Shown here in pieces: positions 1 to 9,520 of a stretch of 64,000 nt of DNA. The DNA is from Protopterus annectens (Eukaryota; Chordata; Ceratodontiformes; Protopteridae): positions 632,273,993 through 632,337,992 of the forward strand of contig NC_056743.1 in NCBI RefSeq assembly GCF_019279795.1. The letters are read 5' to 3'. The translations under genes were made by a program, and so were the position numbers. Within the stretch, counting starts at the first letter, position 1; each line of letters starts with the position of its first letter. The notes beneath the pieces are model-generated. The model saw only the letters and a list, made by a program, of their open reading frames with translations, had not been told where the DNA came from and did no database searches.

Positions 1-603
1 ACTTGCAGTTCCTCCACACAACCTCTCTAGTTACTACTGGACATAACACCTCCTCATTTTTAGGCAGCACTACCTGACACACTTTTCCTACATGATTCAT
101 CTTCCTGAACCAAATAAACACAGCCAAATCCATGATGTATACTTCCTTCCATAACAAGGATTCCAGTAATTACCCCTACTTTAAATGTCGCCATGTACAT
201 AAAAAAATTACAAAGCTGGCCATACAATGTATTCCAACAATCTTCCTAACAGCAAAGACAAACCCCTCAATAGTATGCGAGAATCTGCTGTTTCAAAGGA
301 AAATGACCATCATCCATCCATCCCATGATCCTCTCCAATCCCTTCAACATCCTACTCACTATCTAAACTTTTGTCACATCTTCCAAATCTGCCAGTCTGG
401 TTGCAGTACTGATTGCCACCATATGAACCTAAACTGACCTGACCAAGCACCACATAATGGATCATTAAACCCACTGACCACTCTGTCTCCCTCACAAGCA
501 ATTGACCAATGAAATATGAAAATATTGCTAAAGCAAACTGCATGCCCTCTATGTGGAACTTGACCAAGATTGTTGTATTGTCCAACTGGCCACAGATTTC
601 CAA
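1..603 (-). pseudogene. Tyrosine recombinase, N-terminal and core start, of the DIRS-like element
   Basis: The minus-strand frame at 352-603 reads FSYFIGQLLVRETEWS, followed by HYVVLGQVSLGSYGG. This fits the N-terminal SAM-like DNA-binding region of DIRS/Ngaro recombinases, which lies directly after RNase H. Below 350 the frame is broken, but blocks such as FAVRKIVGIHCMASF look like the helix region leading to the first catalytic Arg. The catalytic Arg-His-Arg-Tyr part lies mostly beyond the window edge. The enzyme would integrate the circular cDNA. Confidence 0.6.
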
Positions 604-621
604 TATTCTACAGCTTGTCCG

Positions 622-960
622 TCAATAGTACCAATTCCACTTTGGCTTCTGATGCCAAAACCAAAACCTGCAAAACTGAAGCCAGACAATATTGTCTCCT
701 GTGTGACTAGACCTTCCCAGCACATGCCTGGCTGAAAATGTGAAATTAATGCTCAAGCTCTGTAAAACCAATTTCTTCAAAACCACCAAAACTAAAGGAT
801 ACTGAGCTGTCTTTCTGGCTAAAACACACAACACAGCCTTGTTATCCAATAAAAACATCAGCCTCCTATTTTTCAACCTCTCAGTCCAAAACACTGAGGC
901 TGCCCAAATTGGCATAAGTTCCAAACATCTGGCCACCTTGCCACAAATTATTCACAATCA
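622..960 (-). pseudogene. RNase H domain of the DIRS-like element
   Basis: The minus-strand translation includes RLMFLLDNKAVLCVL, the 'DN.a.v' block of DIRS RNase H. It is followed by FTFSARHVLGRSSHTGDNIV and then CRFWFWHQKP. The family pattern is 'HIPG..N..AD.LSR' followed by 'F..LAP', so the order fits. The AD.LSR part has decayed to GDNIVWL. The domain would remove the RNA strand during element replication. The reading frame is open for 104 codons but key residues have changed. Confidence 0.7.
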
Positions 961-1319
961 GAATAAGGCCCCATTTCATGTGCCCCAGCAGCATCCATAA
1001 ACAGACATAAAACAGCATGTCTCATCCAATCTATCTGCCAGAAAGAAACCCCATTAAAGTCTGCTATAAAAACAGACCACAAATTCAAGTATTCTCAAAC
1101 CACTTTGTTGACTCCCACCCAATGGTGCCTGCTTTTTCCCCCTCTCAACTGATTGGCAACTAATTTGAAAAAAGTTCTGTCTGGCCCTATTTTGCAGCAA
1201 CAAATTTCAACAAACCCAGCAGTTTCATAAACCTCTTAATCTCAATCTTCTCTCTGTCTTTAACCTGCTGAATCTTACCCTCCAATTTCAACAATTTGTT
1301 CTGAAGCAAACAAAAACAC

Positions 1320-2240
1320 ACTACAAACTGTATTAATTCTCATCCCCTGAAAAATTCAGCACCTTACTTGGACTTTCTAGCTTGCTTAGAGACAGTTGTA
1401 CTCCCCAACTCAGCACAAATCAGTGTAAGAGCCAACAAACCTGATAAAATGCTCTGTCCTGTCTTTCCTCAAACAACAAAAGGTCATCTAGATAATGAGA
1501 TACCCTTTGACTGCCCACCATCTACTGTCAAACACAGCCCATATGCATGGCCTTGTAAAAATAAAACTTTCCATTTACAAACATGCTGCCAAACACAGCC
1601 CATATGCATGGCCCTGTAAAAATAAAACTTTCCATTTACAAACATGCTGCCAAACACAGCCCATATGCATGGCCCTGTAAAAATAAAACTTTCCATTTAC
1701 AAACATGCTGCCAAACACAGCCCATATGCATGGCCTTGTAAAAATAAAACTTTCCATTTACAAACATGCTGCCAAACACAGCCCATATGCATGGCCTTGT
1801 AAAAATAAAACTTTCCATTTACAAACATGCTGCCAAACACAACCCATATGCATGGCCTTGCAAAAATAAAATTTTCCATTTACAAACATCCCCAATAATG
1901 GCCACCAACTAAAAGCTGCTTCAGTATCAAACTTCTCCAACCAGGGGTCCCCAGACTCCCTAATAATTCCAACTGCATCATCCATCAATGCATTTTGCAC
2001 CTGAGCGTTGGCCCTGGCTATGCTATCATTAACCACTCCCCCTTCAGGAAAAATAAATGATAAATCAGTCTGAACTTCCTTGGCTTCTTTTTGGGTGCTA
2101 ATCCCAAAGGAGAAACCTGAAAGCCTTAAAAGAATGGTTCCTCAAATGGGCCTAACACACTCCCTGCCTCTTCCTCTTTATGCATTAATCTTCACACAAT
2201 ACTTTTGTTCCCTTTGACTGACTACAAATTTCTACACACT
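1320..2240 (-). pseudogene. Reverse transcriptase of the DIRS-like element, disrupted by a 61-bp tandem array
   Basis: Reading the minus strand from 2036, VNDSIARANAQVQNALMDDA and then WLEKFDTEAAFSWW give the first catalytic Asp block. They are followed by NGKFYFCKAMHMGC, which matches the RT strand-turn region with the invariant MGC of DIRS elements. The catalytic YLDD box is at 1483-1494 in the context HYLDDLLLF, followed by an SLSKLE block and PSKVLNFSG. Between the MGC block and YLDD lie six tandem 61-bp copies (1530-1888). Because 61 is not a multiple of three, they shift the frame. In-frame stops follow YLDD. The enzyme would copy element RNA into cDNA; this copy cannot. Confidence 0.8.
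1530..1888. repeat. 61-bp tandem repeat, six copies, derived from RT coding sequence
   Basis: The motif AAACACAGCCCATATGCATG starts at 1530, 1591, 1652, 1713, 1774 and 1835, an exact 61-bp period. The copies are almost identical; the outermost one (near 1835) carries the most changes. On the minus strand each unit encodes the same RT segment (around GKFYFYKAMHMGC), so the array is an amplification of transposon coding DNA, not an unrelated satellite. Confidence 0.95.
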
Positions 2241-2404
2241 AAATGTCTTCTCCAAATGTGGACTTAATGGTATTAATGCCTGTAAAACCTTCCGCCAACT
2301 CAGGCACCAACTGTGCATCCGGGAAACCATCAAATGACACATCTAAAACTAATACATTAATGAGCAAGTGGGAATGTCCCTCTAAAAGGCAAAGTTTCCC
2401 TTTG

Positions 2405-3640
2405 CCCTCAAACATTACCCCAGCCCCAGAAACTGGGCTGATCAACCAATGAACATGCTCTAGTGTCCTGCAACACCACTGCTGCCTGAACAAACTCCCC
2501 ATCATTATGCCAACATTTTGCAACTGCATGGAATCCCTCACAAGTTGAACAGACATGGGCAAAACAACATACTGGCCAAGTACACCTGCCACAGTTAAAA
2601 GCCCAACAAGTCCCAGTTTTCTCAACTGTCTCCCCCACAGGTCTTTCTTGAGTGGTTGCACTGTTCAGCATGGTTGTCAACCAAATATTTTTATGCCTTG
2701 CCTCCCACTAAAGTGGCTTATCAACTGTCTTCCTCATACGGAATCAGTCATCTTACCACAACTAAGCATTCCCAGCATGCATCTGCTGGGCCTCACAAAT
2801 ATTGAGAAAATATGCTAGCAGACACAGTGCCTATGCTGCATGATTCTCCAAAACTACTGCCATTTAGTAGAAAAAATCCAGGATCCACTTATCCCAAGTT
2901 TGAACCCTAAACTTCCCTTGATACCTCCTCCCTAATGCTATTAAAGTGGACTAGAAATCTTTTGTCCCAGGAGCCTTGGCCACATCCAAGCTCTGCACTC
3001 CATCTGCATCAGTCAAATCAAACACATCAACATATTCTCCATTCCATATCCTCTCCTTAGCTACCATAGTAATGGCAGGGTTGACAAAAAGCCCCGATGC
3101 CCCCAGCAGAAAGGACTGAGAGGCCAACGACTCCCTGGGCTGTGACCCTAACTGACATTCCATTGCTCCTGCACTTTGCCCTACCTGTCTCTCTACCTCC
3201 CTACCCCGGTTCTAAATTAATTATTTCATCCCTTGTGCCAATCATTCCCCAACTGACTCCTAACATTCTGCTCCCATTCCTCTTAGCCAAGCAATTCTTG
3301 TAATCTGCTGAGGCCTGACTCATTTAAACCTCACAGTAACTCACATACCCTATCCTCCTCCACTGCCTCAGGTGACAAATCAGACTGTACACTCAGTACA
3401 CAAACTGCAGACAGCTGGGGCTCCACCATTAATGCTCCACTGGCCACTTGTCCTCCAGCTCCTGCTGAGTTCTTGGCTCATTTTCCACCAGAACTGGCCA
3501 ACTGCTGGTCTGCCTTCTTATGCTTTCTGTGACTTCTTGTCTGCCGTACTGTCAAAGGTGCAGGTTGTACCTCCTCCAGTGCCACTGCCTCCCACCCATT
3601 GCTGCCCCAATGAACTCACCTCAAACAACTGAAACAAAAC
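2405..3640 (-). pseudogene. gag-like ORF of the DIRS-like element
   Basis: Two segments support this. At 2951-3163 the translation contains ERIWNGEYVDVFDL, which resembles the conserved 'W.GEYVD' stretch of vertebrate DIRS gag proteins. At 2408-2680 there is a Cys/His-rich stretch (CWAFNCGRC followed by FAHVCSTCEGFHAVAKC). It is like the CCCH-type finger near the gag C-terminus of these elements and would bind nucleic acid. Upstream, near 3480-3600, the translation is Lys/Gln-rich, as expected for the N-terminus. The frame is interrupted between these blocks. Family assignment rests on remembered motif patterns, not on a search. Confidence 0.65.
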
Positions 3641-3768
3641 AAAATACACATTGAATTAAAAATATTGAAATAAATATGGAATCAGTAGCACCTAACCTAT
3701 TACCTAAGCCAACAGCAAAGCCCTAACAGAACCTTCTCAACACCCACTCATAAAAAAACAGTACCATA

Positions 3769-3777
3769 ACACACACG

Positions 3778-3844
<67 letters not shown>
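3769..3844. repeat. (CA)n microsatellite
   Basis: An uninterrupted run of AC dinucleotides apart from two CG variants at its start, about 76 bp long. The sequence from 3640 to here shows no coding signal. Confidence 0.98.
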
Positions 3845-3845
<1 letters not shown>

Positions 3846-4028
3846 AGTCACTTTCCACCCCCAGCTTTGCCCTTTGCTGGTCCTTCTACCGTTTTCTGAG
3901 CAGCTGTCTCTGCTGCTATTATCGCATCCAACAGGCATCCCTCCAAATCCCTAAGTCTCATACCACCACACATGTGAGGGTTATACAATATGAAGCATCA
4001 TTCACTCATAGATGTTTCCCATCATGGA

Positions 4029-4030
<2 letters not shown>

Positions 4031-4080
<50 letters not shown>

Positions 4081-4091
4081 ATATATATATC

Positions 4092-4128
<37 letters not shown>
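4031..4128. repeat. (TA)n microsatellite
   Basis: About 98 bp of TA dinucleotides with a few C substitutions. Confidence 0.97.
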
Positions 4129-4129
4129 G

Positions 4130-4320
4130 GTTCTACCTGACTTTTCCGACAGCAGCAGAAACGACACGGAAAAACAGAGCCAGAACATCGACAATGCAGA
4201 GAAGACCCCACGGATGGATGAACACACACCCGGATGCGATGCTGGGGAATGGAAAGGGAAAGGCTGTGTGTATATGAGACGAACGTGGGTGCGGGAGTCA
4301 GGGTGTGGGGTGTGGATATT
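4130..4320. other. Unassigned segment between simple repeats
   Basis: Purine-rich, CpG-containing sequence with short inverted blocks around 4139-4175 (for example TTTTCCG and CGGAAAA). It could be the arm of another foldback element, since it is enclosed by TA tracts like the others, but the shared core was not found here. No coding signal is seen. Confidence 0.3.
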
Positions 4321-4540
4321 GGATATTGGGTGGGGGGATGGGGTTTTAGTAGGTTAGGGTTGAGGAGGTTAGGAGGGTTTAGGTTAGGATAGGAGGGTTT
4401 AGGGGGTAGGGTAGGGGGGTTAGGGTTAGGTTTGTATTATTAAGTTAGGGGGGTTAGGGGGGGTAAGGTTAGGGAGGAGGTTAGGGTTTAGGAAGGGTAG
4501 TGACGGAGGAAGTGAGTTAGGGGGGTAGGTTAGTAGTTTG
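4321..4540 (+). repeat. Degenerate telomere-like G-rich tract (GGTTAGGG variants)
   Basis: About 220 bp dominated by TTAGGG-like words with irregular spacing (GTTAGGG, GGTTTAGG, GGGGGTTAGGG). It is strongly G-rich on the plus strand. It is interstitial and degenerate, so it is not a chromosome end. It continues into a GT-rich tract. Confidence 0.75.
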
Positions 4541-4770
4541 TTGTTAGTGGGTTTGTAGTGTTTTGTGTTGTTTGTGTGGTGTGTGTGTGGTGTGTGGGGT
4601 TTTGTGTTTTTGTTGTTGTGTTTGTGTTGTGTGTGTGTGCAGTGTATGGTGTTTGTGTTTTGTTTTTGGTGTTCGTGTTGTGTGTGTGTCGTATGGTTTG
4701 TTGTTCGTGTGTGTATGGTTTCGTCGTATCGTGTGTATGTGAGGTGTCGTTGTGTGTGGTGTGTGTTATA
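4541..4770 (+). repeat. GT-rich low-complexity tract
   Basis: Irregular TG/TGTTTG words (for example TGTGTGGTGTGTGTGTGG) with almost no C or A. Open frames of up to 124 codons run through it, but they only spell Val/Cys/Phe strings and are not genes. Confidence 0.85.
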
Positions 4771-4836
4771 TGTATATGTATATATATATATTATATATAT
4801 ATATATATTATATATTATATATATATATATATATAT

Positions 4837-4904
<68 letters not shown>

Positions 4905-4905
4905 A
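4771..4905. repeat. (TA)n microsatellite flanking a foldback element
   Basis: TA dinucleotides with a few interruptions, ending directly at the left end of the foldback element at 4908. Confidence 0.95.
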
Positions 4906-4907
4906 TA

Positions 4908-5285
4908 TGTTACCTTCAGTTGATCGAAATTTCATTTGATCTAAACTCATTTGATTGAAAGTTCATTTGATCGACAACCAGTATTCAAGGCAAATAACAG
5001 GGAGTTGTCCCCCTCCCCAAGGTCGTGCGACCCTGGAGTTGGTATATATAGTTAGGGGGGGTGTGGTGGGAGCAAAATCTGTACTTTTTGTGTTATTTTC
5101 TTCTTTTGACGGAAACTAAGTGGGCCCCCCACATCCCCCCTAACTATATATACCAGCTCCAGGGTCGCACGACATTGGAAGGGGGACCAATCCCTTTTAT
5201 TTGCCTTGAAGTGTACTGAATTACTGGTTGTCAATCAAATGAAATTTCAGTCAAATGGGCTGTCGATCAAATGAAGGTAACCCAT
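4908..5285. mobile_element. Foldback (long inverted repeat) MITE-like element inside a TA tract
   Basis: The two ends are complementary: GTTACCTTCAGTTGATCGAA at the left, and GATCAAATGAAGGTAAC at the right. The complementarity continues inward over arms of roughly 170-190 bp. It includes GGTCGTGCGACCCTGGAGTT near 5021 against its inverted partner near 5155-5170, and GGTATATATAGTTAGG near 5041 against CCTAACTATATATACC near 5138. No protein is encoded. Both sides abut (TA)n tracts (4771-4905 and 5292-5324). The central block belongs to a core shared with the elements at 13285, 44286, 45027 and 51720. Confidence 0.85.
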
Positions 5286-5290
5286 ATACA

Positions 5291-5291
<1 letters not shown>

Positions 5292-5324
<33 letters not shown>
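5292..5324. repeat. (TA)n microsatellite
   Basis: Short TA run on the right side of the foldback element. Confidence 0.9.
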
Positions 5325-5327
<3 letters not shown>

Positions 5328-5579
5328 CTATTATTTTTTTAATGCTACTTCCTTGATTACCACACAAAGGAACAACAATGACTGACACATATTACTCAAC
5401 TTAGTCAAACAACTGGTATCTATCCTCCTGTCTCCCTCACTCCTGCAATATGGGGCCATCCACCCTGTTCCACATATGAATCTGCTACAAGCAGGGACTC
5501 CAAAGATGAGGCAGAAAAAGTCCGTGGATGGGCCCTGTAGCTCTGCTAACAGTTCACTGCCCACCGAAACATATGACAA
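5325..5579. other. No feature seen
   Basis: Unique-looking sequence without convincing coding or repeat structure. Confidence 0.4.
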
Positions 5580-6090
5580 TTATTCCTACCTGTCAACTGT
5601 CCAGATTTTGAAGTCTGCATGCCTTCCCCACGGTCGAGTGGCCTACAAAAGACATGCGTGAATGGGCGTACCTTCGCTGAAGGTTGGGTGTCCGGCTGGC
5701 AACTTGGCACCATAAAAATTGACAGCCAATCATTAGCAGACTGGAGTTCCACTGTGGTGACCCTTAACTGGGAAAAGCCGAAAAGACAAACAAGATTTTG
5801 AAGAATGGGACAAAAACCTGGACATATTTTTGATCTGTTTATCATAAAATTTGTGGTTTTCTAGAAAATCAGAGGATTCAAGTCATTACATAATGACACA
5901 CATTTGACTTTCCAATATTATACTCTTCAGAAAATGTATGTAAATGAAAAACCTGTTATTCTATCAACTTTCTAAGTTAAAAAGTGCAGTAGTTAAAAAT
6001 TGCCCCTATTTTTGGGGCCTTTGTTCCCTCATTATTTTTGTCTTTGTCCAGATTTCTTGCACTAAGAGATTGAGAGGTATGAAACTATCC
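5580..6090. repeat. Dispersed repeat family A, copy 1, split by a SINE
   Basis: The left piece (CTGTCAACTGTCCAGATTTT, ending near 5610) and the right piece (5804-6090) together match the repeat at 55245-55440 in order: ctcaactgt.cagatttt, then CATAAAATTGTGG-like, then ATAATGACA.ACATTTGA, then CTTCAGAAAAT. The distal part (CCTGTTATTCTATCAA, GCCCCTATTTTTGGGGCCTT, GCACTAAGAGATTGAGAGG) also matches 12395-12535. No protein is evident. The family may be a MITE or a LINE tail. Confidence 0.65.
5614..5792 (+). mobile_element. SINE with an RTE-type 3' tail
   Basis: A 179-bp insertion flanked by an exact 11-bp duplication, AGATTTTGAAG (5603-5613 and 5793-5803). The head contains GGTCGAGTGG, similar to the A box of Leu/Ser tRNAs, and GGTTGGGTGTCC as a possible B box. 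The tail GTGGTGACCCTTAACTGGGA followed by AAAGCCGAAAAGA matches the 3' end of the RTE LINE at 20017-20047 (GGTGACCCCTAACGGGAACA then GCTGAAAGAAG). A SINE with the tail of its partner LINE can use that LINE's machinery for retrotransposition. Confidence 0.75.
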
Positions 6091-7138
6091 AGTGCTATAT
6101 AATAAAGGGCAAACTCTCAACCTTGACCATGAGTTGCCCAACGCAATAGATTACCACTCCAGCCGCAATAAATACCCAGACAACACCCTGTTCTGTGAAC
6201 TTACTATAAAATATTCACCATTTTAGAACCACATTACACATCACAGGCTTGACAAATCAGAGTTGTCTATAACATTTAGATAGCATCTGCCACACACCTA
6301 TGCCTATCAAGTACCATCTTATTTATCTTAAATACATGATCACAAAACCACACTGTAAACACCCCTTGAAACTCTCTGTATGTAGACAGGAGTTTAACTG
6401 TACCTGCAGTGGAACTATATACCAACTGCTCTGAAGGGCCATTTTTGGTCTAGTCAGTGACCTGCGGTTGACCTGAGAAATCCATCAAATAAAACTCCTG
6501 TAAAGACCCTCCACAAAAAAGCATCTTTCATATCTTTGTCTTGGGAAGGCAGCCCAAGCTGCCAAAATTCATTAATACCTACATAACCTCTAATACAACA
6601 GCACTCAACTGAATAAGTTACCACTTTAATTCTGCCAGTTACCAATTACTTAGACTAACTTTCTAATTAAATGCAGCAAAGGTGCTCTGCTACCATGTGG
6701 CAAATTACTTGACAGTATAAATCTTGGACAGTAAAGCTAATTGAGCAATGATGCCCTATCCACCAGGGCACTGCACATGCAAACCCACAACAACCAATAC
6801 AGGATGTACACTCAACCCCAGATGAAAACCCAGCCACACTCATTAAAGACACTCCCCTAACGTACACACCATATAACTCTCACCTACCTGCCATTATTAA
6901 CCCTCTACCAACCGGATTACTGTAACTCCAATTTAACATCCTATGGTTGCTCCTGCAATCAATCTAACCCCCCCCCCCCATGCTCAAACTGTCTGACACA
7001 AGGTGTCCCTGGGCAAGTACGTCTGCAGGCAAATTATATTTGTTCATAAAAATGGTACCTTGTTTAGAACCTAGCATTACTAAGCAAGACAGTTGATACA
7101 AGAATGTGAAAAGTTTGGTCACAGGACAAAAACATATA
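6091..7138. other. No gene seen
   Basis: AT-rich sequence with a C homopolymer at 6969-6978. The open frames here are short, with no recognisable domain. Confidence 0.5.
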
Positions 7139-7436
7139 GGGGCTGGATTCAATAAACCCTACATGTTCCACTAAAATCGCCATGACACACACACTATAGT
7201 GCACTGTTTTGCATTCAGTAAGTGTCTCTGCATAATGTTTAGAGTTGCGCAATCATAGTAAACATTGTGGCATGCTAATTACAGCATAAGCAGCTGAATT
7301 GTACCAACCCAAGATGGAGGAGCTATTCAACAAGCTATAAAGCAAAACATGTAGACTCAGTGTTTTTCAGTGGTTTTCCCTGTGAATTCCAAAACCTATT
7401 AGAATACAGCCACAAAAAGTAGTCTGCACAAAAAGA

Positions 7437-8205
7437 ATGTTAGGGGCTGCTGTTGCTGCTATTGAAGTGTACATGCAACAGGCTAAAGTCTATGCTGCTG
7501 CTAATAGACCTCAGCCAAGATTGAGAAGGGTGTTTAGACCCAGTTTAACCTTGCAGTTTCCACCTCATGAAAATTGTCAAAAATGCTACAGAGTGGATAT
7601 AGACACACTACAGGAACTCAAACTCTGCAACCTCTGTCGTCCTCAACTGAGAGCAAGGGAAAACTGAAAGGAACCAGTGCCAGTGACGACTAAGGTATGA
7701 GTAGCACTTAGAATATTAGCTACAGGAACCTTACAAACACCAACAGGGAATATAATGGCGGCGTCACACTCATCAGCATTCAGGATCCTACATGAATTCC
7801 TGATTGCTATGCTACAACATGCCAATGGCCACATATATTTTCCTCTTACACCTGAGGACAGAGCCACGTCTATGCAGGAGTTTTAAACTGCAGCAAACTA
7901 CCCTGAAGTCCTGGATGCTGCAGACTGTAAATATGAAGAAATCAAAGCACCACCCAGGGAACAAGGAAGGGTGTACATAAATAGAAAGGGTTCCACTCCA
8001 TAAACTGCCAGGTCATATGTAATTCTAAGGAAATCATCCTGAATGTGTGTGCTGGCAACCCAGGCAGTTACCATGGCTCACATATATGGCATAACTCTCA
8101 GACATATGAGATGTTTTCCAGGGGTGATATCCCATGGGGCCACTTACTGGGGTGATGCAGGTCATGTATTGGAACCATGGCTGATAACAGCTGTCAGAGT
8201 AGTGT
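7437..8205 (+). pseudogene. HARBI1-like DDE transposase, copy 1, 5' part
   Basis: The translation starts MLGAAVAAIEVYMQQAKVYA and passes through RRVFRPSLTLQFPPHEN. In other frames it continues with ALRILATGTLQ, SHSSAFRILHEFLIAMLQHA and HIYFPLTPED. It then gives YPEVLDAADCKYEEIKAPP, with the first catalytic Asp in the family pattern 'GaiDCtHv.IkaP'. EQGRVYINRKG and WGDAGHVLEPWL follow, the latter carrying the second catalytic Asp. The order and spacing match PIF/Harbinger transposases, which cut and paste the element at 3-bp targets. Stops and frameshifts are frequent. The gene is cut at about 8205 by a LINE and resumes near 11549. Confidence 0.85.
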
Positions 8206-8720
8206 TATGCCTGCCAGGAGCAAAAATAGAAGATGTGAAACAAGCCTTGGAATGCCTTAATGTAAGGAAGTATGGATCTGTTTTTATTCATATTGGCACA
8301 AATTATGTCACCCGCAAGGATTCTCTGACCGTTAGTTGGGAACTGACAGCCCTCTTAGATAGTATGGCTTGTATTGTTGTTGTTAGTAGGTAACCGACAG
8401 CCCTCTTAGTATAGCTTGTATTGGTGTTAGGATGTATTTTACACAAATCATCTATAGAAATGATAGTCAGGTCACTGTATATGAAAAGATTTTTTTTGAT
8501 AACTACATAGAAAAAATGTCCTGTTTTAAGAAATGAAAATGTGTAGAGCATCCAAGCTTTGTTTTGGGCACACATTTTCTGGTAGGATGGTATGCATTTG
8601 TCAAGATCAGGGAAGAGAATTTTTACAGCAGATATTCTGCAATGTTTGACAAACACACTAGGCAGGATTTTTGCCAGGTCGAAAAAATAACAGTTCACAG
8701 ATAGCAACATTCAATGCATC
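8206..8720 (+). pseudogene. ORF1 esterase-like remnant of the CR1-group LINE
   Basis: The translation LPGAKIEDVKQALE, then VFIHIGTNYVTRKDS, resembles the SGNH/GDSL esterase domain found in ORF1 of CR1-type LINEs ('lPGa...d', 'v.vGTNdv'). Farther on (8570-8690) FWYDGMHLSRSGKRI matches the third block, 'f..DglHLs..G...l', holding the catalytic Asp and His. Stops separate the blocks. The role of this esterase in retrotransposition is not settled. Confidence 0.65.
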
Positions 8721-8724
8721 TCTG

Positions 8725-9520
8725 ATGGTTATTAATGCTAGGAGCATTAATAATAGTGTTTTTATTGAAAAATGTGCTACATACCCACAAGATTGATGTT
8801 ATAGTTTGTGAAACATGGTTAAAGAACAATGGCTAGAAATCAATTCTGTCAGGATATAAATGTTTTTTACTTTAACAGACATTCTAACAAAAAAATCAGG
8901 TGGAGATGTTATGATAGGGATTAAAGATAGCTATGAGACCTGGGATTATTACATGTTCAATGATAGCACCAATACTATAGACTGTGTAACTGTGACAATA
9001 AATACAACCTTAGAACACATTAACAATTGTTGGAGTGTACAGACCACCAAAGTCAAGTGCAGATGACCTAGAGGAATTCATATATTTCCAACATGAAACA
9101 CAGGAGGGAAGAATAATATTAGCTGGGGACTTAAATTTACCAGAAACAGACTGGAATAATATTGATTCAACAATGTTAGTAAGGAAATTATTCACAGAGT
9201 ATATTCAGGAACAACAATTGCTTCAGACTGTAAAAAAAAAAAAAAAAACAAAACAAAAAAAATAAATTCCAGGGGTTGGAACATACTAGATATTGTTTGT
9301 GTTCCCAAAGAAATTATTGTAACTTCAAGTTAAGTTTAACATCATTGATGTCCAGTGATCATGGGGCTATTAAGGTTAATTTGTTGCTAAATAATTCTGC
9401 CAAACTGAAATCTAAGTCAATGCACAGAGGGTTAATTACAGATTATATGGAAGCAAAACAGTCACTATGCAAAACTAACTGGAGTGAGGTGTTTAGTGGA
9501 AAAACTGCAGATGAAATGTG
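8725..9520 (+). pseudogene. APE-type endonuclease of the CR1-group LINE
   Basis: INARSINNSVFIEKCATYP starts the domain, with the Asn of the 'N.rSi.nK' block. GGDVMIGIKDSYETWDYY follows. YRPPKSSADDLEEF and LAGDLNLPETDWNN give the catalytic 'GDfN.P...W' block, and LTSLMSSDHGAIKVNL gives the terminal 'SDH' block. The enzyme would nick the target DNA for target-primed reverse transcription. The frame is broken by an A-rich insertion near 9232 and by stops. Confidence 0.75.

Larger units (their letters stand above)
1..3640 (-). mobile_element. DIRS-like (tyrosine recombinase) retrotransposon, decayed, cut by the left window edge
   Basis: On the minus strand the order is gag-like region, reverse transcriptase, RNase H, then the start of a tyrosine recombinase. 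That is the order of DIRS/Ngaro-type retrotransposons. Each domain is recognised from translated motifs listed in its own entry. The reading frames are broken by stops and frameshifts throughout, so the copy is dead. The recombinase runs off position 1, so the terminal repeat on that side is outside the window. I could not place the 5' terminal repeat near 3640. RNase H runs straight into the recombinase with no methyltransferase visible. That fits Ngaro or some vertebrate DIRS lineages, but I cannot separate the two here. Confidence 0.8.

Noticed and set aside
3974..4357. Open frames through (TA)n, (TG)n and (CA)n tracts (also near 4558, 25241, 35815, 47275)
   Set aside because: They encode only Tyr-Ile, Val-Cys or Thr-His strings from microsatellites.
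4321..4540. True telomere or chromosome end
   Set aside because: The repeats are degenerate, short and surrounded by ordinary interspersed sequence on both sides.
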